Source: Gemmatimonas aurantiaca T-27
GTDB taxonomy: Bacteria > Gemmatimonadota > Gemmatimonadetes > Gemmatimonadales > Gemmatimonadaceae
Direction: 5' to 3'
NCBI RefSeq assembly: GCF_000010305.1
Contig: NC_012489.1
Span: forward strand, 1 to 64,000
DNA length: 64,000 nt
This document shows, piece after piece, positions 1 to 8,734 of this stretch (positions within the stretch are counted from its first letter, which is position 1; every line of letters starts with the position of its first letter). Under the pieces are notes generated by a model that saw nothing but the letters and a program-made list of their open reading frames with translations, did not search any database and was not told the DNA's origin. Made by a program: the position numbers and the translations under genes.

Positions 1-9
1 TTATCCACA
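1..9 (+). promoter_or_regulatory. DnaA box
   Basis: TTATCCACA is a perfect match to the classical DnaA-binding consensus TTATNCACA and lies 92 bases upstream of the dnaA start codon. It may serve the origin, dnaA autoregulation, or both. Its partners would lie before the window start and cannot be seen. Confidence 0.6.
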
Positions 10-100
10 CCGCCCCCGGTACCTTCGCCCCCCCTCCGTCCGCGCGGCACACCGCCGCCGACCGGACTGGTCGCCTCCACCGCGCACTCTCCTCGCTGCC

Positions 101-1519
101 ATGTCGCTTTCGCCTGCGGAAATCTGGGATCGCCTGCGCCAACGCGCGCGCCAGGTGCTCCCTGAGCAGGCCTATCGCGCCTGGCTCGAGCCCACGGAAG
201 CCATCGGCCTCGACGACAATACGCTGCTCGTGGGCGCGTCCGATCAGTTTACCGCCGACTGGAACGAGTCCAAACACGCGGACCTGCTCGCCACATTCGC
301 CCCGGTCGCACTCGGCCATCCCATCAAGATCCGCTTCAAGGTGCACCAGGAGCGCCTTGGACGGGTGCAGATGGACATGTTCGTCGCGCCGCCTCCAGTG
401 GCTGTTAGCACGGCACCAATTGTACAGCAGCCGCGCATTTCAACGCCACTGAACCCCCGGTACACGTTCGACCAATTTGTCATCGGCAAATCGAACGACG
501 TTGCCGCCGCCGCCGCCCAAGCGGCCGCGCAAGCCCCGGGTAAGGTCTACAATCCGCTCTTCATCTACGGCGAAACCGGACTCGGCAAAACGCACCTCAT
601 GCAAGGCATCGCCCATGAGCTGCTCCGCCGTACCCCCACGCTGCGCCTCGCCTACGTCGGCACCGAGCAGTTCACCAACGAATTCATCGGCGCCATCCAG
701 GCCGGCGCCATGGGCGATTTCCGACGCCGGTTCCGCGAAATCGACCTGCTCCTGGTCGACGATGTGCAGTTCCTGAAGGGAAAGGAATCCACACAGGAAG
801 AATTCTTCCATACCTTCAACGCCATCTATGAGGCCGGTCGACAGATCGTCCTCACCTCCGATCGGCCGCCCAAGGAGATCCCGGGACTCGAATCCCGCCT
901 CGTCTCCCGCTTCGAATGGGGGATGGTCGCCAACATCGATTCCCCGGACCTCGAACACCGCATCGCCATCCTCAAGAAGAAGGCGAGCCTCGACCACCTC
1001 GAGCTCACCATTCCCGATGAGGTCATCGAGTTCATTGCCCAGCACGTGAAGTCCTCCGTGCGCGAACTCGAAGGGTCGATCATCAAGCTGCTGGCCTACG
1101 CCTCGCTCAAACACCGCGACATTTCCGTCGACCTGGCGCGCGAAGCCCTGCGCGACAAGCTACGCGCGGGCAGCTCCTCGGACTTCCCGGACGTCCCACC
1201 GACCACGATCACGGTGGCCACCATCCAGCAGGTCGTGGCCCGTGAATGGGGCGTGACCCCCGACGGCCTGCGCTCGAAGACCCGCACCAAGCAGCTCACC
1301 GTGCCGCGGCAGATTGCGATGTATCTCTGCCGAGAGTTGCTGGCGCTGCAGTTGGTGGAAATCGGCAACGCGTTTGGGGGTCGCGACCACTCCACCGTGA
1401 TCCATTCGCTCGACAGAGTGGCCGACGAAATGAACGGCGACCCGGCATTTACCGAGCGGGTGCTCAAGATTCGGGGCATGTTGGAAAGCCTGAGGACAAC
1501 TGGACAATTGGGGTCCTGA
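101..1519 (+). CDS. dnaA: Chromosomal replication initiator protein DnaA
   Basis: This is the AAA+ ATPase that binds DnaA boxes at oriC, melts the origin and loads the helicase. The 472-residue protein has the usual architecture. An N-terminal helicase/DnaD-interaction domain (about 1-85) is followed by a short linker. The AAA+ core has Walker A GETGLGKTH near residue 157, Walker B LLLVDDVQF near 217, and the SDRPPKEI sensor region. The C-terminal DNA-binding domain ends with the DnaA signature GGRDHSTVIHS near 426. No convincing Shine-Dalgarno precedes the ATG, but the N-terminus aligns with the family start. dnaN follows after 233 bases, the common origin arrangement. Confidence 0.98.
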   Translation: MSLSPAEIWDRLRQRARQVLPEQAYRAWLEPTEAIGLDDNTLLVGASDQFTADWNESKHADLLATFAPVALGHPIKIRFKVHQERLGRVQMDMFVAPPPVAVSTAPIVQQPRISTPLNPRYTFDQFVIGKSNDVAAAAAQAAAQAPGKVYNPLFIYGETGLGKTHLMQGIAHELLRRTPTLRLAYVGTEQFTNEFIGAIQAGAMGDFRRRFREIDLLLVDDVQFLKGKESTQEEFFHTFNAIYEAGRQIVLTSDRPPKEIPGLESRLVSRFEWGMVANIDSPDLEHRIAILKKKASLDHLELTIPDEVIEFIAQHVKSSVRELEGSIIKLLAYASLKHRDISVDLAREALRDKLRAGSSSDFPDVPPTTITVATIQQVVAREWGVTPDGLRSKTRTKQLTVPRQIAMYLCRELLALQLVEIGNAFGGRDHSTVIHSLDRVADEMNGDPAFTERVLKIRGMLESLRTTGQLGS

Positions 1520-1752
1520 ATCCCCACCCGTCCACACTTCCCCACACCAGCGACCCCGCTCGATGTGCGCAGCGGTGGAGAGAACCGCACTCCCCACAGC
1601 CAACCCACATCACCAGACATGGCGCAAATGCCCTACAGAACGTAGCTTGCGGCGTTTGTACACAAGTCCACATCCTCTGCTGCTACTACGGTTTTTATAT
1701 CTAAAGACTGAATAACAGCAGCCAATCCACACGAACGGAAACCCGAACGGGC
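1520..1752. other. Candidate oriC (dnaA-dnaN intergenic region)
   Basis: This gene-free stretch holds an AT-rich run (about 1692-1715) in otherwise GC-rich DNA, a plausible unwinding element. Several degenerate DnaA-box cores TCCACA occur at 1531, 1667 and 1726; CAATCCACA at 1723-1731 matches 7 of 9 consensus positions. Further CCCACA motifs lie between 1538 and 1609. The dnaA-dnaN interval is a known oriC location in many bacteria. There is no perfect TTATCCACA inside it, so the functional origin could instead lie upstream of dnaA around the box at 1-9. Confidence 0.45.
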
Positions 1753-2865
1753 ATGAAGTTCACGATCTCGCGTGAGAAGCTGCAGGAAGGCCTTCAGGCC
1801 GTAACTGCTGCCGTGCCGGCCAAGACCACCTTGCCCGTCCTGGCCAACCTGCTGGTCGAAACGACCGACCGTGGCATTCGCTTCTCTGCGACCGACCTCG
1901 ATATCGCGGTCAGCACCGAAGTCAGCGCGGATGTCGAGACGCCCGGTGCCATCACCATTCCGGCCAAGAAGCTCGGCGAGATTGCGCGCGAGTTGCCGCC
2001 GTCGCCCGTGAAGATCTCGGCCAGTGGTGAGCAGCGCGTCACGCTCGAATGCGGTCGCTCCAAGTTCAAGCTGCTCGGATTGCCGCGCGACGAATTCCCG
2101 ACCTTCCCCAGCGTCCGGTTCAACGACTCCTGGCGCGTGAAGTCCGGCGAGTTGCAGAAGCTCATCTCGCACACCGCCTTCGCGGTGAGCAACGAGGAGT
2201 CCCGTCCGATTCTCAACGGCGTGCTGTGGGAGCTGCGGGAAGAGCGGATGCGCATGGTGGCCACCAATGGTCACCGGCTGGCCAAGATGGAACTGCCTGT
2301 AGAGGCCAGCAGTGCCCCGCCAGGCGATTTGATCGTGCCCCCCAAGGCCCTGGAGCAGATCCGCCGTCTTTTCCCGGCAGAAGAGGAGCTGGAGATCGCA
2401 CGCGGCGATAACCACCTGGGCTTCCGTTCGCCGTTCACTTCCGTCTTCACCCGCCTCGTCGAAGGGCCGTATCCCAACTACGAGCAAGTGATCCCGAAGG
2501 ACAACGATCGGTACGCGTTGGCCGACAAGGCGGCACTCACCAGCGCGCTCAAGCGCATGAGTGTCATTGCGTCCGATCAGACGCACCGGATCAAGATGTC
2601 GTTCAATTCGGGCATGCTGAAATTCAGCGTGACCACACCGGATCTGGGCGAAGCCAGCGATGAACTGCCGATCAATTACACGGGTGATCAGCTCGATATC
2701 GGCTTCAACGCCACCTATCTGCTCGAGATCCTGCGTTTCATGCCCACCGAGCAGGTGCGCCTGACGTTCAAGGCACCGGAACGTGCGGCCACCATCGAGC
2801 CCGAAGGCTGGGATGACCCGGCCAAGTATCTCTGCCTGGTGATGCCGCTGCGCCTGATGGATTGA
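1753..2865 (+). CDS. dnaN: DNA polymerase III beta subunit (sliding clamp)
   Basis: The 370-residue product is the ring-shaped processivity clamp that tethers DNA polymerase III to DNA. It shows the three consecutive clamp domains and family signatures such as MKFTISREKLQEGLQ at the N-terminus, RPILNGVLWE in domain 2, and the C-terminal YLCLVMPLRLMD that forms part of the hydrophobic partner-binding pocket. It lies downstream of dnaA on the same strand. The usual next genes (recF, gyrB) do not follow. Instead a convergent lipoprotein gene ends 55 bases downstream. Confidence 0.98.
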   Translation: MKFTISREKLQEGLQAVTAAVPAKTTLPVLANLLVETTDRGIRFSATDLDIAVSTEVSADVETPGAITIPAKKLGEIARELPPSPVKISASGEQRVTLECGRSKFKLLGLPRDEFPTFPSVRFNDSWRVKSGELQKLISHTAFAVSNEESRPILNGVLWELREERMRMVATNGHRLAKMELPVEASSAPPGDLIVPPKALEQIRRLFPAEEELEIARGDNHLGFRSPFTSVFTRLVEGPYPNYEQVIPKDNDRYALADKAALTSALKRMSVIASDQTHRIKMSFNSGMLKFSVTTPDLGEASDELPINYTGDQLDIGFNATYLLEILRFMPTEQVRLTFKAPERAATIEPEGWDDPAKYLCLVMPLRLMD

Positions 2866-2920
2866 GATCGACTGCGCTGGACGCAGGGCAGAACACACAG
2901 CGAATACACGACGGGTCGTC

Positions 2921-3910
2921 CTAGCGGGCGACCCGTTCGGCTTTGAGCTCGATGCGTTGCACCACCTGCTGTACCCGTGGCACCCCTGCAGGAGAGCGTT
3001 CGCTCACCTGCAGCGTGAGCGTGCTGGTGCCTTCGAGTTTTTCGAGCACGCCGGTGGCGCGTCGCACATCAGCTCGCTGTGTGCCGGTCGATGTGCCACT
3101 GAGTTCGAGTGCACGAAACGCCGATCCGCCCTTCCCCTCGAGCGTCGCCGCCGATGTCCGAACGACGATGGCACGATTGTCGTCGAGGCGTTCAAGCTGA
3201 TATTGGGTGGACGTGTGTACCGTGATCGGTACACCTGTACGGCAGACCAGCGACACCGTGCTGTCGCGCCAGCGATCACCGACGGCCACGCCATCGGGTA
3301 TGCGAATGAGCAGATCCTTCGCCAAAGCCACCGCACCAAGTTCCGGCCGATCACACTCGTTGGCCAGCAGCGGTCGAGTCACCACCCGCGCGCTGACGCT
3401 GTCGAGCATCGCATCCAGCAGCAACAAGGCAAAGGCCGGCCGAGTCGGGGATTCTGGATTGTCGAGCGTCGAACGCACGGTGAAGGAGTCCACCTGACCC
3501 GTGGCCCGCAACGCGCCGATGGGTGTCCGGTCCATGCTCCACGAGACAAGTGCTCGCGACTCGATGCGCTGCTCGGCACGAAGATCCCCGCGGGATTCTC
3601 CTCGGGGATCCGTGCGCACCGTGACCGACGGTCGGCTGTCTGCCGGACGGGTTTCGGTCGCGGTGATACGTGCCACCGTATTCACCTGCCAGGTGCCGGC
3701 GATGCGCGAGGGAAGTGACACTCGCGCCACCACCCGCACCGGTGGTGCCGGCGCATCCGGGAGTGGCGTCGGTGTTGGCGCTGGCGACGGCGTCAGCGCA
3801 GGCCCTCCACAAGCTGCCGCCATCGCGAGCCCGATCAGACCGGTACACGCCGTCCAGCGATGGGTGACCACCGCGTGCACCACACGGGAAACACGAGCGC
3901 GTGTGGTCAC
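2921..3910 (-). CDS. Putative lipoprotein of unknown function
   Basis: The protein of about 329 residues begins with a basic region and a hydrophobic segment ending in the lipobox-like LAMAAAC, so it is probably cleaved and lipidated at that Cys. A Pro/Thr-rich linker (PTPTPLPDAPAPP) follows, then a domain of about 270 residues with no family I recognise. The frame stays open further upstream to 4021, but that extension would run into the RNase P RNA gene. I therefore chose the GTG at 3910; GTG codons at 3883, 3880 and 3871 are alternatives. No Shine-Dalgarno decides among them. The gene lies 61 bases downstream of rnpB on the same strand. Confidence 0.75.
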   Translation of the reverse strand: MTTRARVSRVVHAVVTHRWTACTGLIGLAMAAACGGPALTPSPAPTPTPLPDAPAPPVRVVARVSLPSRIAGTWQVNTVARITATETRPADSRPSVTVRTDPRGESRGDLRAEQRIESRALVSWSMDRTPIGALRATGQVDSFTVRSTLDNPESPTRPAFALLLLDAMLDSVSARVVTRPLLANECDRPELGAVALAKDLLIRIPDGVAVGDRWRDSTVSLVCRTGVPITVHTSTQYQLERLDDNRAIVVRTSAATLEGKGGSAFRALELSGTSTGTQRADVRRATGVLEKLEGTSTLTLQVSERSPAGVPRVQQVVQRIELKAERVAR

Positions 3911-3971
3911 GGAGTTCTGTGCAAGCGCATCAGCGCACAGGAAGGGAAACAGGAAACGCACGGAAAAAGCA

Positions 3972-4395
3972 CGGATGTCACCGGCCTGTAAGCCGGGTTC
4001 TGTCGGTACACCGAGGTGCACCGGATGGTCATTCCTCTCGGCGTGTCGTCACCAACACGCTCCAGCAGCCTACCCGCGGCTCGATGCCCGAAAGCATCCT
4101 GTCGAGACGGGCCGTCTCTCACCGCCTATTTGGCCTTGCTCCGACCGGGGTTTACCGAGCCACGCCCGTTGCCGGACGCGCGGTGGGCTCTTACCCCACC
4201 CTTTCACCCTTACCGCCTTCTCGCGAAGACGGCGGTTTGCTTTCTGTTGCACTGTCCGTCGCATGCAGCTCACGCCGTATGCGCCCAGGCGTTACCTGGC
4301 GATCTGCCCTATGGAGCCCGGACTTTCCTCGGAACACGGGCGTGGCCATGAAGGCTCGTTCCCCTGTTTCGCGACCATCCGGCCGGTGACATCCG
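3972..4395 (-). ncRNA. rnpB: RNase P RNA (bacterial type A-like)
   Basis: This is the catalytic RNA that matures tRNA 5' ends. The minus-strand sequence carries hallmark conserved segments: the 3' portion read on the plus strand as TAAGCCGGGTTCTGTCG, the CAGCCTACCCG segment, and the conserved stretch around 4300-4370 near the RNA 5' end. The 5' and 3' ends form a perfect P1 helix: 3971-3986 (core cggatgtcaccggcc) is complementary to 4381-4396. A run of five T on the minus strand (3964-3968) follows P1, consistent with a terminator that uses P1 as its stem. Mature ends may differ by a few bases. Confidence 0.95.
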
Positions 4396-4403
4396 TACCC
4401 CGC

Positions 4404-4409
4404 AATATA
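4404..4409 (-). promoter_or_regulatory. Probable -10 element of the rnpB promoter
   Basis: On the minus strand TATATT lies about 8 bases before the 5' end of the RNase P RNA predicted from the P1 helix, the right distance for a sigma-70 -10 box. The matching -35 region is weak (around AGGCGT), so this rests mainly on position. Confidence 0.4.
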
Positions 4410-4554
4410 TCGCACGCCACCAACACAACGCCTAGCACCACACCAACGCAAAAGAATGACGACAGGCTGACGAAAGACCCTAGCATCGCCTCAGTGCCTC
4501 GCCAGCACAGTGCTCACACGAGGTGAGCACTTCGCGTCAGACATCGAGGGAGCC

Positions 4555-5457
4555 ATGAGCAGCCTCGGCGGTCCATCATCCAAAGCGGTTCTCACCTTTC
4601 TCACACCCGCCGAACGATCACGCGTCGATGCGGCCGGGCAGGGTTGCTACACCACCATGCACCGCGAAGATCTCGAACAGGTGCTGGTCGATCTGCGCTC
4701 TCGACCCGTGTCAGCCATCATCGTCTCCGTGGCCCGCTATCAGCAACAACATGCGCCCCACATGGCTCGGCTCGTTCGCGAATTTCCCCGAGTGCCCGCC
4801 GTGGCACTGCTCACCGCCAACGAAGCGCGCACCACACAAGCACTGCTCTCCCTTGGCCATCAAGGGGTGCGTACCCTGGTCGATGCCCGTGACCCCGCAG
4901 GGTGGCGGGACCTTCGCCAATTTGTGGCCCGCGAGATTCCCGGCAGCATCGAAGCGGTCGCCATGCAACGCATGCGACAGGAACTCACCGCCGCGCGCCC
5001 CTCATGTCTCGCGTTTTTCGATGCGTTGTTCACGGTGCCCACCACACTCACGACAGTGCGCCAGCTCGCGCGCATGCTCGGGGTGATGCCCACAACATTC
5101 ATGAGTCGCTTCTTCCGCAACGGCCTACCAGCACCCAAGAAGTACCTGGCACTCGCCCGGCTCGTACGCGCGGCCGCTTTGCTCGAAAATCCCGGCTACT
5201 CCATCACACAGGTCGCGCTGTTGCTCGAGTACTCCTCGCCGCAGAGTTTCTCCCGCCATGTGCAAGGCATGCTCGACTGCGGCGCCGCCACATTCCGGCG
5301 CCGCTATACCGGCGAATCCATGCTGCAGGACATGTGCGACCGCGTGATCATCCCTCATCGCCACGCGCTGCAGACGTTCGATCCGATCGATTCCCCACCG
5401 CCATGGCTCACTCGGCAGGACACACCGGTCTCCCTCGCCCTGCCGCACGCCGGCTGA
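4555..5457 (+). CDS. AraC-family helix-turn-helix regulator
   Basis: The 300-residue protein ends in an AraC/XylS-type DNA-binding region (about 155-265). The second helix-turn-helix carries YSITQVALLLEYSSPQSFSR, the family signature (A..LGYSS..SFSR-like), and the first spans TVRQLARMLGVMPTTFMSR. The N-terminal 140 residues (KAVLTFLTPAER, VSAIIVSVARY, VPAVALLTA) have alternating hydrophobic strands resembling a degenerate receiver fold rather than a sugar-binding cupin. The ATG at 4555 is preceded by GAGGGA at good spacing, so it is preferred over an in-frame GTG at 4510. No adjacent target is obvious. Confidence 0.85.
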   Translation: MSSLGGPSSKAVLTFLTPAERSRVDAAGQGCYTTMHREDLEQVLVDLRSRPVSAIIVSVARYQQQHAPHMARLVREFPRVPAVALLTANEARTTQALLSLGHQGVRTLVDARDPAGWRDLRQFVAREIPGSIEAVAMQRMRQELTAARPSCLAFFDALFTVPTTLTTVRQLARMLGVMPTTFMSRFFRNGLPAPKKYLALARLVRAAALLENPGYSITQVALLLEYSSPQSFSRHVQGMLDCGAATFRRRYTGESMLQDMCDRVIIPHRHALQTFDPIDSPPPWLTRQDTPVSLALPHAG

Positions 5458-5564
5458 TACTGCCGCGTGCGGACAAGTCGCCGAATCGGCTACGGATCAC
5501 TGTGCATCACCTGTGTTGCACGCACGTTGCCCAGATGTCACCACGTGGGTAGCTGTGTGCCAAC

Positions 5565-6116
5565 TCACTCCACAATGCGCGACCGCTGCATGTGCTCCAC
5601 ATCGGCACGCATGAACGCATTGATGCGTCCGTCGGCGTCGAGGTATGCCTGCCGAACGTCCCGCAGGTGCTCGATCCCCAACTCACGCAACTGCGTCTGC
5701 AGTTCAGCACGCGACAACATCACCCGACGCAGATTCTGACGCAGCAGCCTGCCATCACGGACCAACATCAATGGTCCGCCATTCAGGAGCTGCCTCAGAC
5801 GCGGTGACTGGTAGGACAACGCATCGAGACTGTACTCCCAGAGATACACCACCCCGACCATCACGGCGCCGCCGGTGAGCGCACCAAAATCCGATGCCAG
5901 CGCACCTTTCACGGCATCGGCAATCAGCACGACCGCCAGAAAGTCCGCACCAGTCAGCGTGCCTTTGGGACGGCGCAACAGACGCAGTACCACCACCACC
6001 GTCAGGTACATGAGCGTCGCATGGAGGAATAACTCCAACCAACTCACGCTCGGCGTGAACATCGCACGCCAGTCCGTGGCTGTGGCAGCTTGCATGGCCG
6101 TGGTGATCATGAGCAC
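5565..6116 (-). CDS. DUF421/YetF-family membrane protein
   Basis: The protein of 183 residues has three N-terminal membrane segments (LFLHATLMYLTVVVVLRLL, FLAVVLIADAVKGALA, GGAVMVGVVYLWEYSL) followed by a soluble domain with the DUF421 signature: GGPLMLVRDGRLL, NLRRVMLSRAELQTQLRELG and VRQAYLDADGRINAF. This is the arrangement of YetF-type proteins, whose biochemical role is poorly defined. GTG at 6116 and ATG at 6110 are both possible starts. A sigma-54-like motif lies 38 bases upstream (6154-6169). The gene converges on the AraC-type regulator gene. Confidence 0.85.
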   Translation of the reverse strand: MLMITTAMQAATATDWRAMFTPSVSWLELFLHATLMYLTVVVVLRLLRRPKGTLTGADFLAVVLIADAVKGALASDFGALTGGAVMVGVVYLWEYSLDALSYQSPRLRQLLNGGPLMLVRDGRLLRQNLRRVMLSRAELQTQLRELGIEHLRDVRQAYLDADGRINAFMRADVEHMQRSRIVE

Positions 6117-6289
6117 TCTCGCGGTGTGAGTGGAAACACTTCCGAGAGATCACTGCAACGGTTGCACCATACCAGACCCATCATGCCAAGCACGACACAG
6201 CGTGATTGACATCACATGAATCACACGATGTGATGCGCATTGACGCGCGCTACTGATGCGCGCTGTCATGCAGCGCGTGCAGCACGCGC

Positions 6290-8005
6290 TCAGGCCGCGT
6301 GTCGCCGCGCTACGGCACGCAGACGTGCGGTGGCATCGGCCAGATGCTGCGCGCTGCGAGAAAGGGCGTCATTGCCGACACGCTGCGCGGCCGATGCATC
6401 CACCGCCGAGCGTGCACTCGTGGCCGCACGTTGTGCGGACCCGTCGAGCGATTCGAACGCGGAAGCGGCGCCGGCGCTGAGACGGGCCTGCGTGTGGGCG
6501 AGCGTCGAGACTTCATCGCTCTGTCGGGCAATACGGGTGATGCCGTCCACCATGGAGGCCAGGGCCCGCGTGGCATCGCGCGCGATGGTACCAGCGCCTT
6601 CCACTTCCTGTGCGGTCGTATCCATCGCCGTCACCGCCACCGCGATGTCACCACGAACTCGCTGCACCGTACTGGCGATGCGCTTGGCCGCTTGAGCGCT
6701 TTCCACGGCCAACGCACGGATCTCATCCGCGACCACGGCAAACCCCAACCCGTCCTCGCCCGCCCGCGACGCCTCGATGGCCGCGTTCAGGGCGAGCAGA
6801 TTGGTCTGCCGCGCGATGCGAGACACGGTCTCGACAAAATTGCCGACCTGCTCCGAGGCCGGGGCCAGCGCACGCACCTGCCTCGCGGCGTCGCCCACTT
6901 CGCGACCCACGTTCAGGAGCGCCTGCGCCGCCCGTTCGATCGCCTCCCGACTGGTGATCGCCGCGTCGTCGAGGGCGTGGGCATCGCTCGCCGTGGCCTC
7001 GGCTGTCCGTCGTGTGGTTTCTGCCGTCTGCCGGGCATCCTGACCCGTGCGGACACCGGTGGCGGCGCGTTCCCGCTGCTGACGCAACTCGTCGTTCAGC
7101 GCCTCTGACCCAGCGGCCACCTCCTGCGAACGGCGCTGCAGCGCATCGGATGCACTGGAGACCTCGGTCACGATGGTCGCCAGCTCTTCCGCTTCCCGTT
7201 GCACGGTTTCGATCAGCAGCGCGAGTTCATCGAGCATGCGATTGAATGAATGCTCGAGAAAACCCAGTTCGTCCGCATGACGGGCATCAGCCCGCGCCGT
7301 CAGATCACCGCGCTCCACCTGCGCCATACGCTCTCGCGTGCGCCGAATACGCCGGATGATGCGTGAGGGCATCGGGATCACCTGCTGCGCCACCACCAGC
7401 AACAGCACGGCCGCCAGCAGAACCTGGGGCCAGGGCGCCGCATCCTCAGGCCGCGCATGCGCGAATCCCGCGCTGGCCGCCAGAAATCCGGCCACGGAAG
7501 CCCCCGTGGCCACATAGCCCACCGTGGGGCCCCGATCGAACGAGTAGGGCACGATGGCCAGCACATACGCCAGTACGAACACCGGCTGGCCAAACATGTA
7601 GATCACCGAACTAATCAGCAGTGTATCGAACACTGCAAAAACATATTTGAGCCACCAACGATACAATTGATGCGATTTGCCGACATATGACAGAAGCCAG
7701 TTGAATCCGATCGCACCACAGAACATGGTCAGCACGACGGTCAGCGACTCGTGGGCGAGTCCCAGCCGCAGGCCGGTGAGCAGCACCCCGGCCACCACGA
7801 TGATGCTCCAGAATCGACGGCGTGCGGCGACTGCGAACGTGGCCATGTCTTTGGCCCGTTCTTCGTCGAACAGCAAACGGCTATGCGGAGCGCCGCGGTC
7901 GAGGTCGTCCCGCCCGTCGCGGTCCGGTCCATGGCTGGACGGACCGGACGAGGCCGACGAGAGCATCAGCAGCGAAAGTGGGTCGTTGGGGACATGCGAG
8001 AGCAT
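6290..8005 (-). CDS. Methyl-accepting chemotaxis protein, membrane-sensor type
   Basis: The 571-residue protein has about six hydrophobic segments between residues 65 and 213. A HAMP-like region ([18 protein letters not shown]...[18 protein letters not shown]) comes next, then a long coiled-coil signalling domain. The hairpin tip [18 protein letters not shown] (about 400-417) and [13 protein letters not shown] are the conserved CheA/CheW-binding signature. No large extracytoplasmic ligand domain is present, so it probably senses through its membrane region or something in or near the membrane. The C-terminus lacks an NWETF-like CheR/CheB tether. No che genes are nearby, so it must work with a remote array. 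Confidence 0.93.
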   Translation of the reverse strand: MLSHVPNDPLSLLMLSSASSGPSSHGPDRDGRDDLDRGAPHSRLLFDEERAKDMATFAVAARRRFWSIIVVAGVLLTGLRLGLAHESLTVVLTMFCGAIGFNWLLSYVGKSHQLYRWWLKYVFAVFDTLLISSVIYMFGQPVFVLAYVLAIVPYSFDRGPTVGYVATGASVAGFLAASAGFAHARPEDAAPWPQVLLAAVLLLVVAQQVIPMPSRIIRRIRRTRERMAQVERGDLTARADARHADELGFLEHSFNRMLDELALLIETVQREAEELATIVTEVSSASDALQRRSQEVAAGSEALNDELRQQRERAATGVRTGQDARQTAETTRRTAEATASDAHALDDAAITSREAIERAAQALLNVGREVGDAARQVRALAPASEQVGNFVETVSRIARQTNLLALNAAIEASRAGEDGLGFAVVADEIRALAVESAQAAKRIASTVQRVRGDIAVAVTAMDTTAQEVEGAGTIARDATRALASMVDGITRIARQSDEVSTLAHTQARLSAGAASAFESLDGSAQRAATSARSAVDASAAQRVGNDALSRSAQHLADATARLRAVARRHAA

Positions 8006-8077
8006 ATCTCCACAGACGCACGAGTGGGGCCGGGGTCTCGCCGCGAAGGGCTGGTCGGGTTCCGGCCTTGTTCCGGC

Positions 8078-8704
8078 TCAGGCCGGCAATGGGGGGAGCA
8101 GGGGCAGCAACTGGGAGGCTGTGGCCAGTGCGCGCACCGTGAGGCCCGCGTTCTGGAGCGCCTCGCGTCCACCTTCTTCGCGGTCGACCAGCGCCAGAAT
8201 CCCCAGGACTTCGCCGCCAGCCGCGCGGATGGCATCCACGGCTTTGAGCGCTGAGCCGCCGGTGGTGATCACGTCTTCCACCACCACGACGCGGTCGCCG
8301 GAGCGGAAGGGACCTTCGATGAGCTTCCCGGTGCCGTGTTGCTTGGCCTCTTTGCGAACCGTAAACGCCCGAACGAGTGCCCCGTCTCCACGCTCATGCG
8401 AGAGCGCGCTGGCGTGGGCGATGGCATAGGCGATCGGATCGGCACCCAGCGTCAGGCCGCCAACCGAATCCACGGACCAGCCGGATTCACGAAGATTGGC
8501 CAGACCGGCCCGCCCGATCAGCAGTTGCCCTTCCGGGCTCATCGCCGTCAGGCGGCAATCGATATAGAGCGAAGAGCGGCGGCCGGAGGCCAGCACAAAA
8601 TCGCCCCGCTTGGCCGATCGATCGGCGAGCAGGGCGACGAGTTGCGACAGCGTAGAGTCAGTCACGGGACACAGAGCGGGTTCGGGAGCATCGATCGCAC
8701 CCAC
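8078..8704 (-). CDS. pyrE: Orotate phosphoribosyltransferase
   Basis: PyrE converts orotate and PRPP to orotidine 5'-phosphate in de novo pyrimidine synthesis. The 208-residue protein has the N-terminal substrate region GDFVLASGRRSSLYID, the mobile-loop Lys residues in VRKEAKQHGTGK, and the PRPP-binding signature VVVVEDVITTGGSALKA near residue 140. GTG at 8704 gives the length used here. A second GTG at 8665 would remove 13 residues and fits the family start equally well; no Shine-Dalgarno decides. The kinase gene upstream (8735-9718) is on the same strand 30 bases away, so co-transcription is likely. Confidence 0.95.
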   Translation of the reverse strand: MGAIDAPEPALCPVTDSTLSQLVALLADRSAKRGDFVLASGRRSSLYIDCRLTAMSPEGQLLIGRAGLANLRESGWSVDSVGGLTLGADPIAYAIAHASALSHERGDGALVRAFTVRKEAKQHGTGKLIEGPFRSGDRVVVVEDVITTGGSALKAVDAIRAAGGEVLGILALVDREEGGREALQNAGLTVRALATASQLLPLLPPLPA

Positions 8705-8734
8705 GGGAGTGGGCGCGACGGCGGTGCCAGGCGA

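Noticed and set aside
1633-2898. 421-codon frame on the minus strand
   Set aside because: Fully antisense to dnaN, with shadow-type composition.
3501-4526. 341-codon frame on the plus strand
   Set aside because: It crosses the whole RNase P RNA gene and the antisense of a lipoprotein gene.
6261-6290. GC-rich hairpins next to the chemoreceptor gene stop
   Set aside because: Stems agcgcgtg/cacgcgct are short and no T-run follows on the minus strand, so I do not call a terminator.
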